Source: Telopea speciosissima (taxonomy: Eukaryota; Streptophyta; Magnoliopsida; Proteales; Proteaceae). Taken from it: DNA of 64,000 nt. Location of the stretch: contig NC_057919.1 of NCBI RefSeq assembly GCF_018873765.1, positions 69,744,984 to 69,808,983 of the forward strand, given 5' to 3'. Numbering within the stretch: the stretch's first letter is position 1; every line of letters begins with the position of its first letter. A program made the position numbers and the translations under genes. Positions 1 to 13,149 of the stretch are shown here, piece after piece. The notes beneath the pieces are model-generated. The model saw only the letters and a list, made by a program, of their open reading frames with translations, was not told the DNA's origin and did not search any database.

Positions 1-62
1 TAGCCCTGCCGCCCTTTCTTTGATTCTCATCAAATAGAATCTAAAGGAAGAATGAATAAAAT

Positions 63-232
63 ATCTTTAACGAAAAATGGCATGCATCTAATTTAAGGCA
101 CGACCCTCCATAAAGTGTACCAGTTGAACAGGATTAATCTAGCAGAAATGAGACCATTAACAGTGGGATATACTACTAAATTATTAAAAGGGAAGCTCAG
201 ACTTTAAAAAGCATTCAACAGATTAAGTTCAT

Positions 233-268
<36 letters not shown>

Positions 269-335
269 GTGCACACACAGACACACACTTATCCTTCCCC
301 CAGGGAAAAAGGGTGATGCAAGTTAATGGAAAGCT
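63..335. other. Unit-1-specific segment with (CT)n microsatellite
   Basis: Units 2 and 3 run directly from 'ggaagaatgaata' into 'gatatatttatt', while unit 1 carries about 270 extra bases here, including a CT run at 239-266. I see no terminal repeats that would make it a transposon, so it may be ancestral sequence lost from units 2 and 3. It lies 3' of USP copy 1. Confidence 0.6.
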
Positions 336-510
336 GAAGTGAAATATTTATTTCAGTCTCAAACATGCTACTTTTATGCATATTCATAAGTCATGACAAA
401 CGAAACTCACTTCAGAGTAAAAACTTGAATACAACATTGTCAATACCATTTAGTGATTACTTTCAAGAATTGAATGGATGTGCACCGGTCCACGCACTCA
501 TCTGGAGAGC

Positions 511-3500
511 TTAATGCTTGATCTTGGGCTTTTTCACAATCATCACAGAACAGTGAGCATGGTGAGCACAGTAGTCACTTACACTGCCCAAAACAGCCCT
601 GCAAGGCATCAAGCAATTTATCTGTTAGTTTGTATGCAGTAATATAGACAAACTAAAGGAGGATAACTTGTTCGAGGAAGGGATGACTAGTGAGGTTGTT
701 CACCACGTATGCGATGTACGTGGCTGGGCATGCGTAATTGAGATAGACAACTCACTGTCTTTGACCAACGAGATCACAATGGAGGGAAAATGTACTATCC
801 ATGGGATGATAAACCATCAACTGTATCTCTATGGAAATGGAAAACAGTCATAAGTGGTGGTTGAGGAAAGAAAATATTTATGTGATAATCTGTGGATGTA
901 GATTAAAGTGGAGGAGCTGATAGAGAACTGCACATGTACCGCATGGGTGCACAAGGTACAACTCTTATTAGGAGTTGCAAAATAATCATGGCAATAAGAC
1001 CACAAAAAAGTTCTAATTGAGGAACAGTAGTTTGTGACAACTTGATTTATACAAGACCCTAGCATCAAAGTCCCAACTAGCAAAATTCAAGATCACATTT
1101 TCAAATTTTCATCAACAGCAAACATTAACCAGTGGGTGATTCCCTCGAGTCAATATGATCTTCAGATCAATTCATGGGGAAAAAGAAGAATTTCACATTA
1201 ACCAGATAATGAAAAATGCAAACTAATATGTTGCTTGGACAGAGATGAAGTATATACACCCAGATGACATCTTCTACTCTTCTGTATGCTACACCCTTCT
1301 TCCACTTTCCCCTCTTTTGATTGCCCTTGTGTTAGAAAATCTACTGTCATAACCTTACAGAATATCACCTGAATCCATGAAACTTATTTTCCCTAATCCT
1401 TCCATAACGTATCCCAAAACAACCAGCTGCTTAAGTCCAAAAGGCCTCTTACTGTTATTTTTCCAAGTGACAATGCTCACCATAAGAAATCCAACAAGGG
1501 GCTGAGCCACTGTTCTCTGATAGGAAACACTGCCAATAGAATCAACAGAAACATCCTGCATTATTCTCTTATTATCTTCTCCTTTGCACCTGCCAACAGG
1601 TCTAGGAGTTGACAGGAATGTTGCCAGATTTGATCTGCAATTTCTAGATTTTGTTAGTCATCTCCAGCACTTTTAGCAGCATTTATACTCATTGAATTTC
1701 TATATATGCACCATAGATGGTTTACATTTGGCTGCAAAACCGCCACGCATTTCCTCTGCCCAAGTGTTTGCTAGGCATCGTTGTGGATGGAAACTCTAAT
1801 AATTCTCATTATATCTGGTATGGTTAACTTTAGAATGGAACACACTCTTTGCTGCTCAGAGGTTTCATTCAGTCCTAACATCCCATATAAGTTGTTATTT
1901 GCTATTGCATACATTATGATTTATCCAAAGTTATATTATAACGAGCAAAATTTGACCCATATGATACATATAAGAGAATATGAAGAAAAAAAAATACTTT
2001 TGTGATGGGTTCTGTAGTACCCATCAATTAATTAGCAAAAAGAATACTTTTTCAGACTCTGGGAAATAGAGTGCTATTTATAAAATGAAGACATACACAG
2101 AGAGAAAACTGATTGGCTGTAGGAGATGATTGGGGTTTTCAAGTCTGTTTCACTCCCTATAGGATGTCTATCACCAGAGCAAAAAAAAGTTGGTGAGCAC
2201 CTGATTTCAAGATTCAAAAACCAGCACCTTTGACGTATGTACTCACAACTCCAATGGGATAGGCAAAATCTGCTTCAACCCAGCTTAAAACCACATACAC
2301 ACCCCCAAAGATACCTGAAGGAGAGAAAATATGGCAGAGGAATGGAGTGGATAAAGGCCAAAGGTATGAATGCTAGAAAACCCGCTGAATGTGATCCTCA
2401 TATAGAAGTGATGGGGACAAAGCTAAAGGGAGCGATCGTAGTAGTTCTCCAACAAAAAGTCTTCTAGAGTGTCTACAAAACCTTAACAAAGGTCACAAAT
2501 ACACTTGAATGAAATCATCCACAAATGAAAGAAATAACTGTTCAAAACGTAAGCTTCCAAAAGTAGATTTTCTTTTTCTTTTTCCCAACCTTTTTCTCAA
2601 AACAGAGTACAACACTTCACTGGGTTTAGGGGTCTTAAACCCTATATAGTTTTGAAAATTTTTGGAACTTCACATACTTCGAAGAAAGTAACACTGGAAC
2701 TAAGACTTGAGGAACCACAAAAAACGATTGCATTCCCAGTGTAAACTGCGAAGGAATGATATTTGATGGGTTCAATCGTTTGTTAGTTGGTGGGTGGAAC
2801 TTGAGTTCACGAAGACCCATTCTGTGGTTAGTCAGTGTAGATATATCAGGTTAGTTCACCTTTTGGTTGGATACATCTATTACATACTAAGATATAGTCA
2901 ACTAATAATAACAGAAATTGAATGAATAAATAACCCACAAATTATTACCTAAATCTGCAACTATGCCATTACTATCTATCAATTAATGCAATTAGGGTCA
3001 TATCTTCACCTTTTTATGGCTCCATAACCATGACTGCCCACCACCAATATGGATGCGTGGTGTTTCTCCACGGCCTCACAGAGAACATTCCTAGCATCTC
3101 CTTCCACCATTTCCACTAGCAGATCATTAACCTGCACATTGTTCAAAATGTTAAGAGAAGATACCATAAGAGCAAAGTGGCCACTGCACTGTCAATTTAG
3201 ATAATTTTCTTCTGGGACAGATGACCTGATTTCGGTTTAAAATTTTTCCACGGTAAAAACATGTTTAAATAGATAGAATAATCCAACTGAATCAAGTCAA
3301 AAATCAGCCTTGCAGATTTCAGTTGGGAACAACAAACTGGTGGGTGGCCACTACTTCTTATGTCCAAAGGTCAGGGCACCGGAAGTTACTCTGGTTAATG
3401 GTGTAGCAGTGTTGAACTTAAAGTCAAATTCATACAGGCAATGATTGTGCAGATCCAATGGAAAAGCAACTACATGAATCGATTTATGTCGGATAAACAA

Positions 3501-4161
3501 AAGAGGTGATCCACTAGAGATCTTCAAAGATAGTCACGAAATAAAGAGCTTAGGATTCTTATTACTACAAATTATTTCTTTATTCTGCAATTCCCAGATG
3601 AAATCACATAGGAAGCAAAATGACGGTTTTGGAAATCTAAAAACTATACGATTAATTCTGATAAGACCATATCATTATCAAAGTGATTCTCACTGATTTA
3701 CTGATGCAGATCTTCTTCGCCTTCTCAATAACTCTAGTTGCTATCGTTTTGAGATCTGTCTCCACGAAGGGCAAAACATCGGCAGCTCCTGCAAATATTC
3801 TAAGACAAATTAGGGAGGAACCTCACTCCTCATGGAAACAGGAACTTAAAGGTGAAATCCTCCAGTTATTAAGGAAGAAGAAAAGTCCTAGTTTGCCATC
3901 AAATCAAGAGAAGTTGGAAAAGTCACAAAAAAAAAAAAAAAGAAAAAAAAAAGTGAGAGTTTCAGAGTTGGTTACGCTACCAGGTCCAGCCAATCCGACA
4001 ACGGAAATGGGACTGGGCTTGGCGTGAACAACAACTAGGTTATAAGGAGGATTGGAAGCGAAGGGAGCGCAGAAGTGATCGATAGCCCAGTTGAGTGCGT
4101 AGAAGCTATGCTCGCTATCGTCGATTCCCACCACAATTACCGATTTCTCTGCCGTCGCCAT
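511..4161 (-). CDS. Universal stress protein (UspA family), tandem copy 1
   Basis: Four exons on the minus strand: 4161-3981, 3788-3694, 3131-3010 and 598-511 (stop TAA), joined by GT-AG introns with matching phases; total 486 nt, 161 residues. The first exon begins MATAEKSVIVVGIDDSEHS; the Asp pair after VVG is the usual nucleotide-contact position of the fold. The ATP-binding signature G-x2-G-x9-G-S spans exons 3 and 4 (GSHGYGAIKRAVLGS), and the tail ends VMIVKKPKIKH. This is the plant single-domain USP type, a small soluble alpha/beta protein of about 160 residues linked to stress responses; the exact role is unknown. Intron 3 is long (2.4 kb) and holds no other gene. The start is the only ATG giving the conserved N-terminus. 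Confidence 0.93.
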
Positions 4162-4634
4162 TGAATTATTGAATCACTGTCTGTCTCTTCTAATTTGAAG
4201 AGAAAGAAGAAAGAATTTAAAGAAACGAAGTGAAGAGAAGAGAATCTGATCGAGTGAGGATTCACAGTTGACTTTTTTTTTCGTTAAAAGAGGACTCACA
4301 GTTGACTGGTGACAGAAACTCGAATACGACCATTATTGAACCTGACGTGGTTCGTTGCTGTGGACAATTACAGACAGCGCCGTTGGTTTGTATTGGTCAA
4401 AGGCGCACAAAAAATTTAAAAAAAAAAGAGTTCAAAGATACCAAAATGCCCTTATGATCGATGAATTTTCATTTCTTTTCGCTCCTTTTCGTTCCTACTT
4501 TTGGGTCTTTTCATGTAGAGCTTTTATATGTAATTTTATGTATTTAGATTGGATTTGGATGGATGACGTGTACAGGGATGTACACAGTGTGAGATAGAGC
4601 TGTCGGAGGAAGGCAGAACTGGTGACAATTTGGT

Positions 4635-4785
4635 GGATCTGGCTCCTCTCCAGCGCACATCGTGCGGCTGGGGGCTCCGATCCACACCACCGCACATATC
4701 CCGGTGCAGTGGTGTGTGAATCGAGGTATCCCCAGCCGGACGATGTGCACTGGACATCGTCCCACGAGGGAGAGGAGCTCAATCC
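4635..4785. mobile_element. Palindromic MITE, Mutator-type (9-bp target duplication)
   Basis: A 151-bp GC-rich insertion with terminal inverted repeats (GGATCTGGCTCCTCTCC against GGATTGAGCTCCTCTCC), flanked by CAATTTGGT at 4626-4634 and 4786-4794. Unit 2 has the uninterrupted site at about 11760-11770. The insertion lies about 470 bp upstream of the USP copy 1 start codon. Confidence 0.85.
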
Positions 4786-4794
4786 CAATTTGGT

Positions 4795-5800
4795 TCCTAT
4801 CGCCGGACAGTTGAGCAGCCATTTTGCGGCTTCACACAGGTAGAGTGCGCAACAAATGTCATATTTGGTCCGAATTTGGGCGATCCGGTCCGATACCAAG
4901 ATTAGGAACCATGCGTGGTACCATTTTGATTAATGACAATCAAGATCTATAGTCTAATCTTGTGGTTAATGCTGGTGATGGACTCCGGACCATGGTTTTA
5001 AAAATTGGTATTAAAATGGATCTGTAGGGCTTATCCGTATCGGTGTCAGACTTGGCTGATATTGATACGTGTTTGACTGTGTGTCGGAAGAATGATTCTA
5101 ATTGAAGGAAAATTTGTTCCGGTTTGACCCGATATGGGTATTGGTATTGATCAAGATTGATACTGATCTCGATATTGTTTATAAAAAAAAACAAAAACCA
5201 TGGTTCAAATGATGGGTTTTAAATATTGGGATCGGAATACCGATACATATCGATCATATCGAGCTGTATTGAATGATTTTGCCTTTACTTATATCAGAAA
5301 ATTTTGATTTTTAGATAACATTCCCCTTATAACGAAGCATTGCACCAATATGGTTTCGGGGCCAAATATCGATATCCGATATTTAAAACCATGATTCAGA
5401 TCCCTTAAACAAGGTGGCCAAAGTGAGAGAATTTTACAAGAACACTATCAAATTCCATTAATATGAAAATATAATTTTATAATTTTGTAATTTTACGAAA
5501 GATATTGAATTGACATGTTGTCGATATGAGATGGAATCTTTCATGCTAAATCAATTGGGAGCATAGAAGGAGATTCATGTCATGGAGGAGAGAGAGTATG
5601 AAAAGATGCTTGATACCCATAGCTTAGAGATCATTTTCCATTTTGTATAGAACTTCAAATTCATCTTTTATTCACTTATCATATTAGATAAAGCCCAAAC
5701 AGTGACTAGGTTGAGACATCTTGACCCTGAGAGCAGATCAACGTTGGAAATTTCTGGCCTTAAGTCAAGGTCAGACCGGGCTAGGGTTGAGGCCTGCCCG
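4795..5800. other. Upstream flank of USP copy 1, no gene
   Basis: This stretch is shared with units 2 (from about 11770) and 3 (from about 28045). It is rich in 'gatatcgatacc'-like motifs and pyrimidine/purine patches. I see no open frame with family support on either strand. Confidence 0.6.
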
Positions 5801-5801
5801 A

Positions 5802-6043
5802 TAGGGGTGTAAATGAATAGGCGAAATCCGTTTCCGTATAGCACTATTCGAATCTGTCCGAAAGCTAAATGGATACGGATACAGATAGGCTATAGCTATC
5901 CAAAAAACTATATTTACATGTAAACGGATAAAATATCTGATCTATATCTATTTAGCACTATCCGAATCCGTCCGAGAGCTAATCGGATGGGTATGCAGAT
6001 ATAGCACTATCCGAGCCGAATCCGATCTGTTTACATCCCTACC
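5802..6043. mobile_element. hAT-like MITE (GGGGTGTAAA ends)
   Basis: Ends read AGGGGTGTAAAT and ATTTACATCCCT, with internal repeats of 'gcactatccgaatc' type. TGCCCG lies close to both ends. The insertion is absent at the matching point of unit 2 (near 12783). A homologous copy in the opposite orientation lies at about 34085-34358. Confidence 0.75.
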
Positions 6044-6419
6044 GTGCCCGACTCTAACTTAGGATCAGGGTTGGATTTTTCAAGCCTAGAGTCAGACTGG
6101 ACCGAGATTGAACCAGTTAAAGGGACTCAGGGTTGAAATGGATTTTAAAAAGCCCAGCCAAACCCAAACTTGTTGCACCCCTAATATGAATTAAAATCAG
6201 ACCACTAAGTTGAACATGAAAAGTGATATTCCATCATCTGATTAAATAAAACATCATCAGAGGCTAAATGTCACCAGGATCTTTGCCAAACATCTTACAA
6301 CACTTGGTGGCATCTAGATTTTGTCAATTCCAGGGCAGCCCAAGTATAATTGGGCCAAAACGATCCCAATCGAAACCCAGACATTGAGGAATGAATGAAT
6401 CTCCTTAATGGGCAAATAG

Positions 6420-6712
6420 ATCTACTAGTTATAATGCTTGTGTTTAGTGCTAAAAGTTTATTACTTTTGCTATTTTTTTATAGACCTAGTTATTATAACA
6501 AGAATATTAAGGGATTCCCTTAACAGGCGCTTGTACATGTGTTTGTATATCCTTTCTTTTTCTTGGTCATTGTATCACCTTTCACTTGATAAATTAGAAT
6601 ATCTTTAAAGATATTGTTATGACGTGTTTTATCCAATAAGAAAAGTGTTGGTTATAATGCTTGTGTTTAGTGCTGAAAGATTAGTATTTTAGCTCTTTTT
6701 TTATGAGGGGAA
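6420..6712. repeat. ~222-bp tandem subrepeat block of unit 1
   Basis: Shares 'caataagaaaagtg', 'ataatgcttgtgtttagtgct' and 'aacaggcgcttgtacatgtg' with the blocks at 13150-13450 and 30300-31850. Where two full copies lie side by side the anchor recurs at 221-223 bp spacing (13150 to 13373; 31546 to 31767). The block marks the junction between duplication units. Confidence 0.75.
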
Positions 6713-7631
6713 AAGAACCACCCCTGGTCAAGTGGCCCATGTGGTTTCTACACTTAGACATAAAAGCGTACTTAAATATTGTGGTCCCCACATGAAAAAA
6801 AGCTGGAAATTCCACCCAGACGATGCTTGTGTGTTCACTCCCAATAGTGATATCTTACCCTTTTCATGGACCTAATCTTACAACACAAAGATTAAAGAAA
6901 GCATCCTCTTAAGGGGCTCCTAGATCTGACATATGACAAGTTGGATCGGACTGAAATATTATGGACAAGTAGACTGCAATGTCTCCTTCTGACATATCAA
7001 GTTTCAGCCCAAACAAAGTTGTCACATGGCAGAATAAAATAATGAAAAATTGGGAGAAATCCAATAATGGTTAGACTACCAATAATTGTTTATGGGCATA
7101 CCCGAAGGATATGTCATTACATGGGATGGTAAATGATTATTATTGGCGAGGGCCTGTCTCTTGATAGGTTTGTGAGTGATAAGTTTTAACTTGGACGGTA
7201 TTCACAGCCATAATGAATCCTCGAAACAGCGGGTTGCTCAAACAAATGCTTAAGAGGATCAATTCAGGCTAGCAGCTTAACCTGGCCTCCATTTTTTATA
7301 TTGGAGGAAATAGAAAGAATCCTCCAAGATCAATATAATGGAGATGTATAATGTCCAAAATCATAGAGTTACAAGAACACGAAAGGAATAGCCCTGCCGC
7401 CCTTTCTTTGATTCTCATCGACCTAAAAATAGAGTCTAAAGGAAGAATGAATAACTGATGTGATATATTTATTCAGGTCTCAAACATGCTACTTTTATGC
7501 ATATTCACAAGTCAGGACAATTGAAACTCACTTCAGAGGAAAAACTTGGATACAACGTTGTCAATGCCATTGGGTGATTACTTTCAAGAATTGAATGGAT
7601 GTGCACCGGTCCACGCACTCATCTGGAGAGC

Positions 7632-10600
7632 TTAATGCTTGATCTTGGGCTTTTTCACAATCATCACAGAACAGTGAGCATGGTGAGCACAGTAGTCACT
7701 TACACTGCCCAAAACAGCCCTGCAAGGCATCAAGCAATTTATCTGTTAGTTTGTATGCAGTAATATAGACAAACTAAAGGAGGATAACTTGTTCGAGGAA
7801 GGGATGACTAGTGAGGTTGTCCACCACGTATGCGATGTATGTGGCTGGGCATGTGTAATTGAGATAGACAACTCACTGGCTTTGACCTACGAGATCACAT
7901 TGGAGGGAAAATGTACTATCCATGGGATGATAAACCATCAACTGTATCTCTATGGAAATGGAAAACAGTCATAAGTGGTGGTTGAGGAAAGAAAATATTT
8001 ATGTGATAATCTGTGGATGTAGATTAAAGTGGAGGAGCTGATAAAGAACTGCACATGTACCGCATGGGTGCACAAGGTACAACTCTTATTAGGAGTTGCA
8101 AAATAAGCATGGCAATAAGGCCACAAAAAGGTTCTAATTGAGGAACAGTAGTTTGTGACAACTTGATTTATATGAGACCCTAGCATCAAAGTCCCAACCA
8201 GCAAAATTCAAGATCACATTTTCAAATTTTCATCAACAGCAAACATTAACCAGTGGGTAATTCCCTTGACTCAATATGATCTTCAGATCAAATCATGGGG
8301 AAAAATAAGAATTTCACATTAACCAGATAATGAAAAAAGCTAACTAACATCTTGCTTAGACAGAGATGAAGTATATACACCCGGATGACATCTCCTACTC
8401 TTCTGTATGCCACACTCTTCTTCCACTTTCCCCTCTTTTGATTGCCATTGTGTTAGAAAATCTACTTGTCATAACCTTACAGAATATCACCTGAATCCAT
8501 GAAACTTATTTTCCCTAATCCTTCCATAACATATCCCAAAACAACCAGCTGCTTAAGTCCAAAGTCTTAGTCTCCCCTTTCTTTTGAAAGGCCTCTTACT
8601 GTTATTTCTCCAAGTGACAATGCTCACCATAAGAAATCCAACAAGGGGCTGAGCCACTGTTCTCTGATTGGAAACACTGCCAGTAGAATCAACAGAAACA
8701 TCCTGCATTATTCTCTTATTATCTTCTCCTTTGCACCTGCCAACAGGTCTAGGAGTTGACAGGAATGTTGCCAGATTTGAGCTGCGATTTCTAGATTTTG
8801 TTAGTCATCTCTAGCATTTTTAGCAGCATTTATACTCCTTGAATTTCTATATATGCACCATAGATGGTTTACATTTGGATGCAAAACCGCCACGCATTTC
8901 CTCTGCCCAAGTGTTTGCTAGGCATCGTTTTGGATGGAAACTCTAATAATTCTCATTATATCTGGTATGGTTACCTTTAGAATGGAACACACTTTTTGCT
9001 GCTCAGAGGTTTCATTCAGTCCTAACAGCCCATATAAGTTGTTATTTGCTATTGCATACATTATGATTTGTCTGAAGTTATATTATAACGAGCAAAATTT
9101 GACCCATATGACACATATAATAGAATATGAAGAAAAAAAATACTTTTTTGATGGGTTCTGTAGTACCCATCAATTAATCAGCAAAAAGAATATTTTTTCG
9201 GACTCTGGGAAATAGAGTGCTATTTATAAAATGAAGTCATACAGAGAGAGAAAACTGATTGGCTGTAAGAGATGATTGTGGTTTTCAAGTCAGTTTCACT
9301 CCCTATAGGATGTCTATCACCAGAGCAAAAAAAGTTGGTGAGCACCTGATTTCCAGATTAAAAAACCAGCACCTTTGACGTATGTACTCACAACTCCAAT
9401 GGGGTAGGTAAAATCTGCTTCAACCCAGCTTAAAACCACATACACACCCCCAAAGATGCTCGAAGGAGAGAAAATATGGCAGAGAAATGGAGTGGATAAA
9501 GGCCAAAGGTATGAATGCTAGAAAGCCCCCTGAATGTGATCCTCATATAGAAGTGATAGGGACAAAGCTAAAGGGAGTGATCTTAGTAGTTCTCCAACAA
9601 ACAGTCTTCTAGAGTGTCTACAAATCCTTAACAAAGGTCACAAATACATTTGAATGAAACCATCCACAAATGAAAGAAGTAACTGTTCAAAACGTAAGCC
9701 TCCAAAAGTAGATTTGCTTTTTCTTTTTCCCAACCTTTTTCTCAAAACAGAGTACAACACTTCATTGGGTTTAGGGGTCTTAAACCCTATATAGTTTTGA
9801 AATTTTTTGGAACTTCACATACTTTGAAGAAAGTAACACTGGAACTAAGACTTGAGTAACCACAAGAAACGATTGCATTCCCAGTGTAAACTGCGAAGAA
9901 ATGATATTTGATGGGTTCAATCTGTTTGTTAGTTGGTGGGTGGAACTTGAGTCCATGAAGACCCATTCTTTGGTTAGTCAGTGTAGATATATCAGGTTAG
10001 TTCACCTTTTGGTTGGATAAATCTATTACATACTAAGATATAGTCAACTAATAATAACAGAAATTGAATGAATAAATAACCCACAAATTATTCCCTAAAT
10101 CTGCAACTATGCCATTACCATCTATCAATTAATGCAATTAGGGTCATATCTTCACCTTTTTATAGCTCCATAACCATGACTGCCCACCACCAATATGGAT
10201 GCGTGGTGTTTCTCCACGGCCTCACAGAGAACATTCCTAGCATCTCCTTCCACCATTTTCACTAGCAGATCATTAACCTGCACATTGTTCAAAATGTTAA
10301 GCGAAGATACCATAAGAGCAAAGTGGCCACTCCACTGTCAATTTAGATCATTTTCTTCTGGGACAGATGACCTGATTTCGGTATAAAATTTTTCCACGGT
10401 AAAAACATGTTTAAATAGATAGAATAATCCAACTGAATCAAGTCAAAAATCAGCCTTGCAGATTTCAGTTGGGAACAACAAACTGGTGGGTGGCCACTAC
10501 TTATGTCCAAAGGTCAGGGCACCGGTTACTCTGGTTAATGGTGTGGCAGTGTTGAACTTAAAGTCCCATACAGGCAATGATTGTGCTGATCCAATGGAAA

Positions 10601-11397
10601 AGCAACTACATGAATCGATTAATGTCGGATAAACAAAAAAGGTGATCCACTAGAGATCTTCAAAGATAGCCACGAAATAAAGAGCTTAGGATTCTTATTA
10701 CTACAAATTATTTGTTTATTCTGCAATTTCCAGATCAAGCGTGTGAAATCACATAGGAAGCCAAATGACTGTTTTGGAAATCTAAAAACTATACGATTAA
10801 TTCTGAAATCTTCCAGAGAGAGGGAGAGAGTAATTCCCAAGTACCAAAACCTAATTTCTCCTAATTCTTCCTTTTCCTTCATGGATAGTAGTAAGACCCT
10901 ATTATTATCAAAGTGATTCTCACCGATTTACTGATGCAGATCTCCTTCGCCTTCTCAATAACTCTAGCTGCTATCGTTTTGAGATCCTTCTCCACGAAGG
11001 GCAAAACATCGGCAGCTCCTGCAAATATTCTAAGACAAATTAGGGAGAAACCTCACTCCTCATGGAAACAGGAACTTACGGTAAAATTCTCCAGTTATTA
11101 AGGAAGAAGAAAAGCCCTAGTTTGCCATCAAATCAAGAGAAGTTGGAAAAGTCAAAAAAACAAAAAAGTGAGAGTTTCAGAGATGGTTACGCTACCAGGT
11201 CCAGCGAATCCGACAACGGAAGTAGGACTGGGCTTGGCGTGAACAACAACTAGGTTATAAGGAGAATTGGAAGCGAAGGGGGCGAAGAAGTGATCGAGAG
11301 CCCAGTGGAGAGCGTAGAAGCTATGCACGCTATCGTCGACTCCCACCACAATTACCGATTTCTCTGCCTCCGTCGCCGTCGCCGTCGCCGTCGCCAT
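7632..11397 (-). CDS. Universal stress protein (UspA family), tandem copy 2
   Basis: Four exons: 11397-11196, 11018-10924, 10277-10156 and 7719-7632; total 507 nt, 168 residues. Splice sites and phases are identical to copy 1. It keeps VVGVDDS and the G-x2-G-x9-G-S ATP-binding signature over exons 3 and 4. The N-terminus is lengthened to MATATATATEAEKS by a GCC/GTC-like triplet expansion just after the start. Exon 3 has a Glu to Lys change (VKMVEG). No disruption is seen, so it is probably a working paralogue. Function as for copy 1: a small ATP-binding stress protein. Confidence 0.92.
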
Positions 11398-13140
11398 TGA
11401 ATTATTGAATCACTGTGAAGAGAGAGAATCTGATCGAGTGAGGACTCCACTGGTGACTGGTGACAGAAACTCGAAGTCGACGTGGTCCGTTTCTGTGGGC
11501 AATTACAGACAGCGCCGCTGGTTTGAATTGGTCAAAGGCGCATAAAAAATTAAGAAAAAAAGAGTTCAAAGATACCAAAATGCCCTTATGATCGATGAAT
11601 TTTCATTTCTTTTCGCTCCTTTTCGTTCCTACTTTTGTGTCTTTTCATGTGGAGCTTTTATATGTAATTCTATGTATTTAGATTGGATTTGGATGGATGA
11701 CGTGTACAGTGATGTAGACAGTGTGAGATAGAGCTGTCGGAGGAAGGCAGAACTGCTGACAATTTGATTCCCTCACCGCCGGGCAGTCGAGCGGCCATTT
11801 TGGCGGCCTCACACAGGCAGAGCGCACAAAAAATGTCATATTTGGTCCGAGTTTGGGCGATCCGGTCCGATACCAAGATTAGGAACCATGCCTGGTACCA
11901 TTTTTTGATTCATGACAATCAAGATCTATAGTCTAATCTTGTGGTTAATGCTGGTGATGGAGTCCGGACCATGGTTTTAAAAACCGGTATTAAACTGGAT
12001 CTATGGGGCTTATCCGTATCGGTATCAGCCTTGCCTGATTTTGATACCTGTTTGATTGTGTGTCGGAGGAATAATTCTAATTAAAGGAAAATCTGTTCCG
12101 GTTTGACCCGATATGGGTATTGGTATTGATCGAGATTGACACTGATCGAGATTGATACTGATCAAGATACTGTTTATAAAAAAAATAAAAAAAAACCATG
12201 GTTCATATGATGGGTTTTAAATATTGAGATCGGAATACCGATACATATCGATCGTATTGAGTCGTATTGAATCATTTTGCCTTTACTTATATCAGAAAAT
12301 TTTGATTTTTAGACAACATTCCCCTTATAACGAACCATTGCACCAATATGGTTTCGGCCAAATATCGATATCCGATATTTAAAACCATGATTCAGATCCC
12401 TTAAACAAGGTGGCCAAAGTGAGAAAATTTTACAAGAACACTATCAAATTCCATTAATATGAAAAGATAGTTTTGTAATTTTATGAAAGATAGTGAATTG
12501 ACAGGTTGTTGATAATTGATGGAATCTTTCACGTTAAATCAATTGGGAGCAGAGAAGGAGATTCATGTCATGGAGGAGAGAGAGTGTGAAAACATGCATG
12601 ATACCCGTAGCTTAGAGATCATTTTCCATTTTGTATAGAACTTCAAATTCATCTTTTAGTCACTTATGATATTAGATAAAGCCCAACCAGTGACTAGGTT
12701 GAGACATCTTGACCCTGAGGGCAAATCAAGGTTGGAAATTTCTGGCCTTAAGTCAAGGTTAGATCGGACTAGGGTTGAGGCTGCATCTGACTCTAACTTA
12801 GGATCAAGGTTGGATTTTTCAAGTCTCGAGTCAGAAGGGACTCTGGGTTGAGTTGGGTTTTAAAAAGCCCAGCCAAACCCAAACTTGTTGCACCGAATTA
12901 AAATCAGAACATTGAGTTGAACAAGAAAAGTGATACTCCATCATCTGATTAAATAAAACATCATCAGAGGCTAAATATCAGTAGGATCTTTGCTAAACAT
13001 CTTACAACACTTGGTGGCATCTAGATTTTGTCAAATTTCAGGGCAGCCCAAGTATAGTTGGGCCAAAACGATCCCAATCGAAACCCAGATATTAAGGAAT
13101 GAATGAATGAATGAATGAATGAATCTCCTTAATGGGCAAA
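11398..13140. other. Upstream flank of USP copy 2, no gene
   Basis: Matches 4162-6420 of unit 1 but lacks the MITEs at 4635-4785 and 5802-6043, so it preserves both empty sites. A GAAT tetranucleotide run (about 13096-13123) is specific to this copy. No supported coding region. Confidence 0.65.
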
Positions 13141-13149
13141 TAGATCTAC

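Larger units (their letters stand above)
1..6725. repeat. Tandem duplication unit 1 (left end outside window)
   Basis: Position 1 aligns by eye with 7389 and 21100, and the match runs on through the USP gene and its upstream flank to the ~222-bp subrepeat near 6.4-6.7 kb. Unit 1 differs from units 2 and 3 by an extra segment at about 63-335 and by MITEs at 4635-4785 and 5802-6043. Its end is set here at the site (6726-6734) where unit 2 received the Mutator-like element. Alignment was done by eye, so the breakpoints are approximate. Confidence 0.85.

Noticed and set aside
668..853. 61-codon plus-strand frame repeated in all three units (also 7789-7974 and 21500-21685)
   Set aside because: It lies inside USP intron 3, needs a TTG start, and most differences between copies change amino acids. 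Its conservation is explained by the recent duplication.
829..1083. 84-codon minus-strand frame repeated in unit 2 and broken in unit 3
   Set aside because: Intronic, Cys/Ser-rich without a motif, and disrupted by a T run in unit 3.
1781..2005. Repeated METLIILIISG frame (also at 8934 and 22686)
   Set aside because: Intron 3 sequence of the USP genes, AT-rich and hydrophobic by composition, with different lengths and ends in each copy.
3683..4027. 114-codon plus-strand frame over USP exons 1 and 2
   Set aside because: Antisense shadow of the true USP exons, running through intron 1 and ending in a Lys-rich A run.
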